Below are positions 10,797 to 22,129 of a stretch of DNA of 64,000 bases, piece after piece. Within the stretch, counting starts at the first letter, position 1. Each line of letters opens with the position of its first letter. A model generated the notes under the pieces. The model was not told the origin of the DNA and did no database searches. It worked only from the letters and a program-made list of their open reading frames with translations. The position numbers were made by a program, and so were the translations under genes. This stretch comes from Linum tenue (Eukaryota > Streptophyta > Magnoliopsida > Malpighiales > Linaceae). The DNA lies in NCBI GenBank assembly GCA_946122785.1, contig CAMGYJ010000011.1, forward strand, positions 25,731,007-25,795,006, given 5' to 3'.

Positions 10797-13402
10797 GGAG
10801 TTTGAGTTAATAGCAATAATTTAAGTCTTGGAAAAAAATGAGGAAAATTCTAATTTTTTACGAAATTATTTAAAAAAGATTAAGGAATTTTTAAAGAATT
10901 ATGGTACTAAGCAAAGAGGACGAAAATATTATGTGAAAAGGGCTAAGTTGGAGGATGATCGACTAAGGTTAGTATCTTTTCAGATGATAGGTTGTTGAGG
11001 TACTGTTGACTGAGGTTCACTGATTAAGAGGTTGAGAATCATTTGTTTCGAGGTGAGTGTAAATGAGATAAATTCTAGATCTTACGGTGTTTAAGTTTTT
11101 GAGATTTACTATTATATGTATCATATCTGTCTATGTATGTCTACATGATGCATGTGATTACATGTGAGTTACGTTTCCAGTTATACATTATATTGCAAGT
11201 ATTTCACCTTCAATGAAGGTGAAATAGTTTTAAAAGTTTTTAGTCACTAGCATTAGTCCATTTGCCCGATCGAGATTTTGAGATAGAGCACCAGTTGTGC
11301 TCATGAGATTTTTAAGATGAATAATCATACTCTTGAGAATCGTGGGGATGAATCGCTACGACTTCCACGATAACTTTAAGATGTTAGGGGGATGAGTAGT
11401 TACGACTCCCCTAACTAAGTTTTTTACCCTCTATTAATAATTTTGGAAATCCCATATATATTATGACCAGAATCACGTTGATTCATTTTTGAATCTTTAA
11501 ACGTGAAATTCCTTCAACACTAGAAAAAATTTCCATATTATTTTGTACATAATTCTTAATACAGATTCTTAATTTTTTTTATCTCTTCTCTAGAAACAAG
11601 TGGGCTGTTTCTTTGCAAAATTGTACTCAATTTCATATGTGGCAATTCTTCCAACATCTCTTCCTTAGTTGGGATAATAATCCGCACGAATCGAATATTT
11701 TATGAACATACCGAGAAAGGATTGGATTTGGTTAGACGGGCTCTCATACGTATGAGTAGGGAAACCGGATTAGCTAGTGAGAAATCCTCATGTCAGTCTA
11801 AATATTTAAATTGAGATTTGATCTTTAAGAATGGATTACATTAACTCCTGTACAGTTTTAAGTTCTATACTGGAGATTTTTAAAACGTAAGGGTCTAGAC
11901 TGACCCCAACTCACTCACCAAATCGTAGAGGAGGAGATCATAATCAGCAAGTAAATATCCAGCAAGTTAAAGGGGCTCAACACCACCATCGTTGAGGGAT
12001 GTCAAGCTAGGCGTCAGAGTAAGCACTGGAGAACTCTTTAAGTTATTGAGACTTCGTGGTTACAAGTTTAAGAATTGTAGATTCTTCTTTTGTTTTTTTT
12101 ATTACGATTCAAATTTTGCCCACATGTTTAGTGCTTTGCCTTGAGAGACCAAGTTATTTAAGATTGATACTCTCACTTAAGGTTATGCTATTTGAAATTT
12201 TTAAGTATACCCCGGATAGAAATGTCTTTTCCAAGTTTCAAAGTAGTAGGATAAGTTTCAAAGTAGTAGGATATTACATTTGAAATTTTTGGTAAGACAT
12301 TTCTACTACTTTGAAACCAGGCTTAAGACATTTCTACCCGGGGTATACTTAAAAATTTCAAATAGCATAACCTTATGTAAAAGTACCAATCTTAAATAAC
12401 TTGGTATCTTAAGGGAAAGACCCAAAACATGTGGCCAAAACTTAAATCTTACTAAAACACAAATGAAGAATCTACAGTTCTTTAACTCATAATCATAGTC
12501 TCCATACTTATTGAGTTCTCTAGTGCTAACTCTGACGCCTGGTGCGACATCCCTTAGCGATGGTGGTGTTGAGCCCCTTTAACTTGTTGGTCACGAACTA
12601 GCTGATTACGATCTCCTCCTCTATGATATGGTGAGTGAGTTGGGGTTAGTCTACGCCCTTACGTTTTAAAAATCACTAGTATAGTACTTAAACCTGTATG
12701 AGAGTTAATGTTACCCTCCATTCTTAAAGCTCAAATCTCAACTTAAATTTTTAGACTGACGCAGGGATCCCTCACTAGCTAGTCCGGTTGCCCTACTCAT
12801 ACGTATGAGAGCCCATCCAGACTTTTCTTAACACTTAAACTTAGTAGGGGGAGCGATAATGATTCATCCCCACGATTCTCAATATTATGATTATTCATCT
12901 TAAAAGTCTCAAGAGCATAACTGTTGCTCTATCTAAAAAATCTCAACCGAGCAATGCATTGATGTTAGTGACTAAAAACTCGTAAAACTAATTCACCTTC
13001 AGTGAAGGTGAAGTACTTCTTAAAGATAAACATGTTTATTAAACTTCAACTTACTCATAAGTAAAACATGCAATATAACGTATAACAATAATTCACATGT
13101 AATCACATGCATCATATAGACATACATAGACAGATATGTCACATAGTAGTAAATCTCAAAAACTTAAATACCATCAGGCATAAAATTTACCCTCTTTAGT
13201 AAGTGGACCTCAGCCAACAGTACCTAGATAACCTATAATCTGAAAAGATACTAACTTTAGTCGGTCATCCTCCAAAATAGTCCTTGCTTAGTCCCAAAAT
13301 TCTTTAAAAAGGTGCTAAATCTCTTTTAAATAATCTCCTCGAAAACTAAAATTTTCCTCCATTTGTTTAAGACTTAAATTATTACTATTAACTCAAATTC
13401 CG
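10797..13402. repeat. Long imperfect inverted repeat, arms about 1.48 and 1.1 kb
   Basis: The left arm (about 10797-12275) reappears reverse-complemented in the right arm (about 12290-13402), with a spacer of only tens of bases. Matching landmarks: TTAGTATCTTTTCAGAT at about 10969 against its complement near 13238; CTCATACGTATGAG near 11743 and 12798; the CCAAGTTATTTAAGATTG stretch near 12149 and its complement near 12390. The right arm lacks about 300 bp present in the left arm (near 11400-11720). The left arm near the centre ends AGGATATTACA, a common end of plant gypsy LTRs, so the arms may be two head-to-head LTR remnants; that part is inference. No protein is encoded. Confidence 0.85.
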
Positions 13403-13415
13403 ATTTTGACTGCTT

Positions 13416-15107
13416 TAGGGATGGCAATCAAACCCATGCCCGCGGGTAGGTGACCGCCCCCATCCAGTCAACGCGAGGAATTCCTGCATTGACTGAGCAT
13501 GGGGAGGCTATGGGTAAAATCTGCAAAACCATACCCGACCCACCAAAAATATTTCTTCACATATAAAAAATACATTGATCAAATTGAAACCTATCAATGA
13601 TAGTGGATATAACTTAATATAATATATAGTAGAAATGCAAATGAGTGGCCACCCAAATCCAAATCTAATTCCTTTACGTCAATTCTCCCTTCGTTCTTTT
13701 ATGTTTCCCTCTTGTTAACAAGATAATTATGTTAGTTATGTATTATTGCGTAGATGTATTAGAGTTAGAAATTACTTATTTAGAAAATAGTATAATCTAT
13801 CTTATTGATTAATAGATATTTCGGATTATACGATTTGAACTGTATTAAGAATGATTGCATATTTGTTGACTTAACGATATAGTAGGTTTGTTTACCATTA
13901 TAATTGAAAATTTACATGTAAAGTCTTAGGTATAATGATGTTAAATGTACGAGGCGGGTATTGCCTATGGGTACCCAAAATCCACAGGTATTGGGAAGGG
14001 TTTGCAAAACCTTTCCCACATATGTATGGGTATGAGTATGGAAGGAGTACGAGTTTGGGTATTTGAAAGTGGAGATTGGGATGCAGGGCCGGCCCAGTGC
14101 TGGTTAGACCCACAGCACAGGGCCTCAAATTTTTGGGGCCTCACATAATAGAAGTTCGTAGGCCGCGGGCCAGAGTATACCTGGGCCTCATAATGCGGCG
14201 GAGCTCACCCCTAGCAAGGCCCACCCAACCTGGGCCGCGGAGCTGCCCTTTATATATATATATAAAGGGCAGGCGATGTGAATCGAACCATAGACCCCCT
14301 TTTTATTCAAAACATATTCAACCACTCAGCTGGAAGTTATTTGATGTGTATAAGCTAGCAGTTAGTTTATTTACCCCTCTCTTCTTCTCTTTCTCCAAAA
14401 TTTCTCAACTTTCTAAAACCATCCAATGCCTAAATATTAATTATTCACGCCCAATTTTAATTAAATCCTAATAAATGTTCATCCATACTATACAAACTCT
14501 TAATCAGCTTGTTTTAAGTTCTATCCTTTTTCCTTTTTCTTTTGTATGTGACTTAATATTGATTGGAAATTTGAAATCATTAATCTTTGATTTCAATTTT
14601 TAATTACGTCAACCCAAAATTTTGAAAAAGGTAGTTCTAAGCGTAAAAGAAAATAGAGAATTGATAAATTTGAATATTAGTAGCCGATCTTGATGGCGAT
14701 TCGAAAATTAGAAGTGAAACAAAATCTTTTGCACAAATGAACTTGGTAATTTTTTGTTTATTGTGTCATTAGTTATTTGTGTATGAAATATTGCACTCAA
14801 TAAATTCGGTTTGTAAATATTTACATAGACAATATAGAAGGGCTAATAAAAGATTTTATTTCAAATAATACTAGACAATTGTTACTCTTTGAACTATGAT
14901 GGATAACATTATTACTTTTGTAATCATTTTCTGAACTTGTGTAATTTTATTATTATTTAATAAATTTTATTTGTAATAAATGTGCGAGACAAAATTTTGG
15001 GGCCACGTTTAAAATTGTCGAATAGGGCCTCCAATTATCATTGGACGACGGTCTTGTTGGGATGGGAATGGGGATGGTTTAGGCCCCCAACCCGCTCCAT
15101 TGCCAGA
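13416..15107. mobile_element. Degraded hAT element, non-autonomous, carrying a nested hAT
   Basis: Begins TAGGGATGGCAAT, the same terminal repeat as the 758-bp element at 51456-52213, and its subterminal G-rich text (ACCCATGCCCGCGGG and similar) also matches that element. The right end keeps CCATTGCCA but has lost the outer six bases of the terminal repeat. The left flank GACTGCTT and right flank GACTGGGA share only five bases, so the TSD is eroded. Without the nested insertion it would be about 720 bp. It ends about 210 bp upstream of the start codon of the gene at 15317. Confidence 0.75.
14084..15056. mobile_element. Nested hAT-type element, 973 bp, with perfect 8-bp TSD
   Basis: Flanked by TTGGGATG at 14076-14083 and 15057-15064. 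It begins CAGGGCCGGCCCAG, a common plant hAT end, and ends GACGACGGTCTTG, an imperfect inverted match. No transposase frame is present, so it is non-autonomous. It lies inside the older hAT at 13416-15107. Confidence 0.85.
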
Positions 15108-15316
15108 CTGGGAGAGGAGTTCTCTCTCTCTGACTCGAGGCTGACTTGAAGGAAGAAGGAAGTGAGCAGGCTGCTGAAAGGGGCGAGCGACTCATTTACT
15201 TGTTCTTTCTTTCTCATTTTCTTTCACTGGATAGCGGAATTTCGGAAACTTTTTGAGAATTCCCCCATGAATTGGACTTGAGGGGAGGGGAGGGGAGATA
15301 GTTAGATCGGTTCAGT
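15108..15316 (+). promoter_or_regulatory. Proximal promoter and 5' leader of the coiled-coil gene
   Basis: The gene's start codon is at 15317. The stretch contains a CT-repeat (TTCTCTCTCTCTGA at about 15119) and a pyrimidine-rich block at 15200-15226, typical of plant core promoters and leaders. No clear TATA box is seen. The transcription start is not determined. Confidence 0.5.
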
Positions 15317-18300
15317 ATGGCATATCGGAGAAGGGGTCAGCCGTCGCCGCCGTCTTACTATTATTCATACGAGAATCAGAGGGATGAGAGAAAGGGGAGA
15401 GAAGGCGAGGAAAGAGCAGCGCTAGATTCAACTTCGACTGCCACCGGACTTGCCGCCAAAGCCATCAGAGCATCCTCCGCCGCCCAAACCCTCCGTGAGT
15501 CCTCACTTTCTTCCGCTTACACCTTGCCTCCCTCTCCTTCCTCTGCTCCTTCTTCTTCATCTTCTTTCTCCGCCAATGCTCCTGCTACCGCTGCTGCTGC
15601 TGATTTTAAGGTATTGTCTTCACCCCCTTTCCCTGCTGGGTTTTCGATTTCCTGTTGTGGGATTTGTTTCCCATTTCCCGATTCTGGTCCCAATTCTTAG
15701 TTCCCTTGCTTGATACAGGATTCCGCCCTCAGTCCCCACGCTTATACTTCCATGAGTAGCTTCAACCAATCTAATCGCAATCCCAACCCCAACCCCGATC
15801 CCGATCCCAATCATAATCCCAAACCAGGTGGTTTTTGGGGTTCTCTTGCTAGGAAAGCTAAATCCTTTCTCGACGACGATGATGCTAATGAAAATGAAAA
15901 TGGGAAGCAGCAGAATCAGCAACCCCGACCCCAGTACCAACAAGACCATGATTTCGTGCCCCGACAGGACCGGCAACCTCACTCTCCTCCCCCAGATCCT
16001 CAGCCGATGTCTGAACCGGCTAGCTCCTTGCCGAAGGTTGAATTTTTGCTGCCTTCTCTTACATTTTATGTTCTTGGTGGTTGCTCTTTAATAGTTATAT
16101 ATTTGTGTTGTGTCCGCAAAGTTCTACATTTTAGTATACTGGAGCAGGAATGCCTTTTCTTTTTCTCTGATGTCTATTGTGATGCTGCAGAGTGACACTC
16201 GCCACCCCCCACTAAATGGAGGCTATAGAAAGAAAGAAGGTCCTGTGTTACGCAAAGGGCTCAATGCAATTTCGTCTTCAATTAACTACATTGGCAATGC
16301 CGTTGAGGTTTGATTGCTTACATGGACTACTCTTAAAGTCATATTCATCTTCTTTCTGCAACTGACAATCACTTGTGTTGTTCCTGGAAAAGACCAACGG
16401 GGCTTCTCCTGTACTTATTCTCATCTAAATTGAGCATCTTTGCCAGAAAATCTTTCACCCCGACAGTATCTCTTAAATATGGATTAGCTATGTAGCTGTG
16501 GGGGATGAATCCACAATTACAGTAGGATGTTCTGTTATTTCAATTAGTTAGTCTTGGAGCATGATATAGTACTTAGGTTTCATGCATGTACTTATTACAT
16601 CAACTCATGTCTTGAAATCTAGATTGCTCCTTTGAAGTGCAAGTACAGTTAAAAGTGCACCTGGTGTTGCCTTGTGTCTCTTTTATGTTGGAAACTCTTG
16701 TGTGGTCTCTGTTTCTACGGTTACCTATCCATTTTCTTTTTGACAATGTTGATTCAAATTTCTAGGAGGGCCTCATGAAGGTGGAGAACCGAACAGCTGA
16801 CATCATCCAAGAAACACGCAAGCATATCAGGAAAAAGCCTGGTGGTACTGCCACAAAGAACCCAACAAACAGTCAAACTACTGCATGGCAGCAACCTCCA
16901 GTGCAGTCACCTGTGCAGGCCCAGATGCAAGCTGATCTAGAGCTTCAATTGAAGGCATCTCGCGACGTAAGGTGGCAGCTGTGTCACTAGTTATTATTAA
17001 GTCAAGTTCATTACATGGGTGGGTGGTTGTCATCAATATATATATGGTTTCATCTTAGAAAACAATCATGGCATAGATCATTCACCGAGAGTGTTAAGAG
17101 TACATCAATATGCTTGTAAGTTATAAAATTGAGAATGGCTAAATCCTTTTCAGGTTCCCACTATATTATAGAGTCTGATTCAGCTCAAAGTCCGATTCAT
17201 ATTATATATGTGCCTTTCTTATCAAATCTAAATACGTAAGTTACAAGTAGAAAGAGACTCCAACTAGGCTAAATGGTTGAGATTTCTAAGTGCACAATTT
17301 GCCTGTGCTTTGCAGGTTGCTATGGCAATGGCTGCCAAAGCAAAACTACTTCTTCGGGAGCTGAAAACTGTTAAAGCTGATTTAGCTTTTGCCAAGGAAA
17401 GGTGTGCTCAGCTGGAGGAGGAAAATAAAGTCCTCAGAGAGAGTCACGAAAGGGGAGATAACCTGGAAGATGATGATCTGGTATGGTGTTCTTTAGTGCC
17501 AGTACATTTCCTCATGTGTATTTTCCTTAACTCTGGCTTCTTCTACGATATAATTATTTCATTAACAGAACCTAGAAAAGTATAATCTTGAAGATCCTGC
17601 CTGAATCTGTGAAACTTGTTTATGATCCAAGGAGATTAAGCTACTTACTTCCGACCTGATCAGTAAACATTTTAGCTTTGCATCCTTATCAGATGTAGCT
17701 TGCAACAGTCAACTGAGACCCAGTGAATATAGATATCTGAATCATAGGAAAGAAAGGAATACAAAAGTTAGTGAATTTTGAAGAACTGTTGCAAAGCTTG
17801 TCTGAATAACTTGTAGGAGACTGACAAGTGTAACACTTTAGCTTTGCATCCTTATCAGATGTAGCTTGCAACAGTCAACTGAGACCCAGTGAATATAGAT
17901 ATCTGAATCATAGGAAAGAAAGGAATACAAAAGTTAGTGAATTTTGAAGAACTGTTGCAAAGCTTGTCTGAATAACTTGTAGGAGACTGACAAGTGTAAC
18001 ACTGTTGGCTTCATATTGCGAATGACTGAAATTTCATATCTATCTTTGATATGGAAGATTCCTTGCTATTGCTTGATGTGCTTGCTCCAGTTTTCAGTGG
18101 TAATTGGCAAAAGGCCATTGCATGCTGAATTCAAATTGCTGATGCATGCATCAAGTTGGTTTCTGTAAGAATCAGATCTCCACTGAAATCTCTTGAAAAA
18201 AATTGCACTCAATAATGATGAAATATATGTTGCAGTTACTTAAAACCTCCAATAGAACAAGGCACGAGCTTTAAGTGTTAAGAAAGTCTATTACTAATTT

Positions 18301-19279
18301 AGAAAAATAGACAGGTCACGGGGAAAGAAAATTCCACTCTTAAAACAAAAGTAAACATAGTCACTTGGAGAACGACCTTTCAAGGTTGATAACTTGACCA
18401 AACCTGGTCTGAACTGCATCCAAGTATCCTGTTCTGTGTTCCTAATGGGATCTATAATATTAAAACCGATCTATTAAGGATTTTATAGATTTAACTCGCA
18501 GTTTGACCCGATCTTATGTCCTGACGTTTTGGTGAAATTAAGATCATAACCTAGGTAAATTCATAAACTCTTAAGAGCTTGTGAACTGCTAGCAATTGTA
18601 ACTACTTTGCTAAGAAGAGGGTTTATCCTTGATATATGAGAGGGCCAGGTTATTTCTAAAGCTGCAGGAATGGCGATATCTCGAGGAGGAGACTCTCTGG
18701 CTTTAGTCAAGGTCCAAACCTTACTAATTCATCCAATTTGAACTCCTTGCCAAGTTCATCCAAACGAAAGTGAGATATAAGAAGTCTGCAACTTGAGCCT
18801 TACAACTCCTACCCAATCTAGAAATCCCAACTACAGATCTTAGCTGTACAACTTTTTTCTTTTGCAGTATTTCCTTCATTTTTCGTATGAGGAACTGTCA
18901 TTGTTATGCATGAAGATCTCTTGTATATTAACATGTGATTGTTGTCAGTTGTCTATGAATTGGGATTGATTATTGTGATTCACCCCAGATTCGGCTTCAA
19001 CTTGAGACACTGCTAGCAGAGAAGGCACGGTTGGCACATGAGAATTCAGTTTGTGCTCGCGAAAATCGGTTCCTAAGGGAAGTAGTGGAATATCACCAAC
19101 TTACAATGCAGGATGTAGTGTACTTGGACGAAGGAACTGAAGAAGTCACAGAAGTATACCCTATCAAGGTAGTGTCAAATACCCCGTCCAACCCCAGTGC
19201 AGAGATGTCCAATTGTACAAGCCTTGTCGGGGATCGAGAAATGTTGGTGCACCCTGTGCCACCGCCTGGACTGGGCTAG
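15317..19279 (+). CDS. Conserved plant coiled-coil protein of unknown function, six exons, 461 aa
   Basis: Exons: 15317-15610, 15719-16036, 16191-16307, 16766-16966, 17316-17480 and 18989-19279. Every exon length is a multiple of three and every intron is GT-AG in phase 0, strong support for the model. The N-terminal ~200 residues are Ser/Pro/Asn-rich and probably disordered ([11 protein letters not shown]; a repeated NP/DP run in exon 2), followed by [17 protein letters not shown]. Exon 3 has [17 protein letters not shown]; exon 4 [17 protein letters not shown]. Exons 5-6 form a coiled coil ([38 protein letters not shown]) ending in a conserved [14 protein letters not shown] block. I recognise the architecture as a family conserved in plants but know no established function. 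No signal peptide or membrane segment is visible. Intron 5 (1.5 kb) holds a perfect tandem duplication. Confidence 0.9.
17671..18002. repeat. Perfect tandem duplication, two 166-bp units, in intron 5
   Basis: Unit 1 is 17671-17836 and unit 2 is 17837-18002. I find no difference between them by eye, so the duplication is young or the assembly collapsed or expanded it. It does not touch splice sites. Confidence 0.92.
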
Positions 19280-19649
19280 GAGCTCCCAATCCGCCAGATT
19301 GGCGTGCCCCACTTCATTAGGGTGTGGCTATTGATTCAGAGTAGCGACTACAAACCATCAATGTGAATGGTAAAGTTCTCCCATATCTTTTGTTCTGGAG
19401 AAATATCTTTGTATACAGTTTATACCTAATTGCCAAAGTTGGTCAGTTTGTTACTGGTATATATAAACTATCTTTACGTGCTTTGGTAAATTTGTCGACA
19501 GCAGGGAACTGTTTTTATGATTCTTCTGCCTGCTCTGCCCTGAGTTACTACTGTAATTTACTAAATTGGGTGTTGCCCTCCATAAATTCCGACTTAGCCT
19601 GGGATAGTGGGATAAGTTGGGACCTAGCTAGTTCTGTATTTGTAACTGT
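19280..19649 (+). other. Probable 3' UTR and downstream region of the coiled-coil gene
   Basis: Follows the TAG stop at 19277-19279. T-rich, with no further reading frame of interest. No definite polyadenylation signal can be chosen. Confidence 0.45.
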
Positions 19650-20190
19650 AAGGTTGTCAACTTTGTTTAGTCTGTTGGCCTGGTTGAGCTAGTGGGTTGA
19701 GGATTAATGGTATAATCATTTTAATCCCGTTTAGTCAAGATAGTCAAGATATATGAAAAAAATAATTATATTGTTTATTACATTTATAAATTATTTCAAA
19801 TCTTATGCGTAATAATATATGCATAGGAGGATATGGGATATCTATTCTGTCTTGTAGTGATCTTGGGACATTGGATGTTAACGAAGGTGAGGGCCTCTCT
19901 CGCTAGGGCAGTTAAGTTTGTGCTAAATGACTAAACGAACGTATCTCGTTTCGAGTCTTCTCCTACTGATAACAGAGCGACAACACGACAGATAGACTAA
20001 ACATTATACACAAATAACATGGCGTACTTTGATCAACATATAGAAACAATTCACACACTTATATAAGATCAATTTTCAAATGTTGTACTTAGAATTTTAA
20101 AGATAAGTTTAGGCAAAGAAAAAAATTGAAAAATAGGACAAACCAAATGAAAAAAATGACACCTTGTGACTTCCAATAAATGTTTTTGGA
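19650..20190. mobile_element. Relic of the CAAGGTTGTC-type TIR element
   Basis: Begins AAGGTTGTCAAC at 19650, then GTGGGTTGAGGATTAATGG, close to the text at the left end of the element at 45097. The stretch ATATGAAAAAAATAATTATA at about 19750 also matches the interior of that element (near 45855). I could not find the right-hand terminal repeat, so the end is approximate. Confidence 0.5.
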
Positions 20191-20597
20191 TATTTTTAAT
20201 CGTAAATTAAATTATTTTCGTTTAATTGATTTTGTTGATATGATTAACATGTTAGATCCTATGTATAATTTACCGTTAGCCACCTTTGTAAATTAAACGG
20301 TAAAATTGACGGATGGCTATAATTGTCAAGTATACAATAAGTGTTTGCGATTTCTGCACATAACTTAAAAGGTTTTTCTATTTTGAGCATTAACCAATAT
20401 AAATATGTTGTATGAAAATGCAATATGGGTTGATGTGATATTCCATTACACCAAAATACATTAACAGACTGCTTTTCCGCTGATAAGTAAACTCTTGAGC
20501 CCTCCTCGCCGTTCAATTAAATCTCTCGCAATAGAGCCGGTTTTCAAAGAAGTCATTCGAGATTCCCCGCTTTCTTATTCAAACGAAGCTTCACAGT
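20191..20597. other. AT-rich stretch, nothing recognised
   Basis: No supported reading frame or terminal repeat on either strand. Confidence 0.5.
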
Positions 20598-20960
20598 AAA
20601 ATGAATTATCGTGTAGAATTCATTGTCAAATGAAATCTTGTGTTTGGTATGCCATATTCAAATCTTTAGAAATAAAATGAATTGTCGTGTAGAATTCATT
20701 GTCAAATGAATTCATGTGTTTGGTACGTCATATATATAAGTAATTTAGTTAATTAAGAGGATAATTATGTCATTCTATTATATTTAGTAAATAGTTGTAG
20801 AATTCATTTGGAAATTTCATCTCAATTCGTCAGAATTGCTATAACTAGTATCAATTCCATAGAATTCAAAATTTAGAATTGAAAATGAATTCTTTATATA
20901 ACAAACACAAAAATGTTTCATTTCAAAATGAATTTCTCAAAACTTATTGAATTCATTTAT
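20598..20960. repeat. Short repeat with 77-bp tandem unit, probable MITE relic
   Basis: The unit starting AAATGAATTATCGTGTAGAA at 20598 recurs from 20675 with few changes. TGTGTTTGGTACGTCA near 20717 is partly mirrored by TATAACAAACACA near 20897, suggesting eroded inverted ends. The class is unclear. Confidence 0.5.
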
Positions 20961-21007
20961 ATCAAATGGTATGTAAAAGAAATGTCATTAAATGCAAATA
21001 ACAAAAA

Positions 21008-21337
21008 GGGTAAATACAATATATTAGCCACAATTATTATGAAGCGGGGTATTATAGCCACAACTATGGAAATACAGATTATTAGCCAAACGTTAACTCT
21101 CTGTTAACAATTCTGTTAGTAATGCTGACTAAACTTTTATATTTTAAAATTATAAATTAAAAGCAGCCTGGCGTGGCTGCTGCCGTGGCCTACTCCGTTA
21201 AAAATTCAATAATAGTAACAGACAGTTAGTCATGTTTTGACCCACAACAATAATTATGGCTAATAATTTGAATTTACATAGTTGTAACTATAATTCCCCG
21301 TTTCATAATAATTGGGGCTAATATATTGTATTTACCC
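21008..21337. mobile_element. MITE with about 50-bp terminal inverted repeats
   Basis: The left end GGGTAAATACAATATATTAG (21008) is matched at the right end by its reverse complement (ending 21337). Similarity extends about 50 bases inward with few mismatches. No coding sequence. The TSD is not obvious, so the superfamily is not assigned. Confidence 0.82.
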
Positions 21338-21439
21338 TAAGGAAAAAGTTTATTTACGGAAAGTGTAAAGCCACCTCACCAAAAAGAAAAAAAAAGTGTA
21401 AAGCCACACTTATTCCAATGAGGTTGCTAAATTTAATGG

Positions 21440-21740
21440 GATGGATCTACAGCTGCGAAATAGTGTAGTTCTCACAGTTCTCACGGGTGTTGGGCAGATT
21501 TCGGTTCACGCGCAAATCCGACTACCCATAGTGTCCCATGTCAGCAATCCACGCGCATCAGCTCTTTTGACCAATGCGGTGTCTTCGCTGAATTGGACGG
21601 CTGCGATGAACTCACTGCTTCTCTCTCTAGCGGTCTCCTCTTCCTATAAATTTAGCCCTCTCCTCCCCCATTTCCACCACACTTCACAATTGTTTCTCCC
21701 TCCCTTCCTCCATTCTAGGAATTCCAGTTATGGTATGTAG
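21440..21740 (+). promoter_or_regulatory. Promoter-like stretch with TATA box and pyrimidine-rich leader, no gene behind it
   Basis: Features in order: CACGCGCAAATCCG (about 21509), CCATGTCAGCAATCCACGCG (about 21536), CCAATG (21571), TATAAATT at 21645-21652, then a pyrimidine-rich leader to about 21715. The arrangement recalls promoters of replication-dependent histone genes, but the canonical octamer is not exact. No open frame of any length follows; ATGGTATGTAG at about 21729 could be a tiny first exon with a splice donor. Confidence 0.4.
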
Positions 21741-21941
21741 TTGCAATTAAGGCCGATCCTTCACAACATAATAAATTCCTTGAGTTATTTCCTACAACTC
21801 AACCCTCTCCTCTAAAAACCCGTCAAAACTACGTCCAGCTTCCGCCAAAAAATGGACGAATAGGCTCTTAGGGTACCTACTTTTTTTGTGATTTATATTT
21901 TTTATATTGAAATAATTTGATTTCATTCAATATTTTTATAG

Positions 21942-22057
21942 ATGGGTACCGAGATATACGATCCACGATTGTATATCGATCCTGGGCCAAGGGGTACGAG
22001 GTATTTAGCCGTCAAGCAACACATCGCTCCTGTGCAATTTGACACAACAATCTGATA
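21942..22057 (+). pseudogene. Possible plant-mobile-domain-like fragment
   Basis: An AG acceptor-like site at about 21940 precedes a short frame opening MGTEIYDPRLYIDPGPRG and then LAVKQHIAP, stopping within 40 codons. The DPGP...QH pattern resembles the start of plant mobile domain (MAIN-like) proteins, which often travel with Mutator-like elements. The similarity is short, so confidence is low. Confidence 0.3.
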
Positions 22058-22129
22058 GGAACGCCGTACCGTCTAGTTATCTACAACAATCGGATATGAT
22101 AGTGATACCCTGCCGCTGTGTGACGTGCT

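Noticed and set aside
12056..12283. 75-codon frame
   Set aside because: Lies at the centre of the long inverted repeat, hydrophobic without a recognised domain, and not kept in the other arm.
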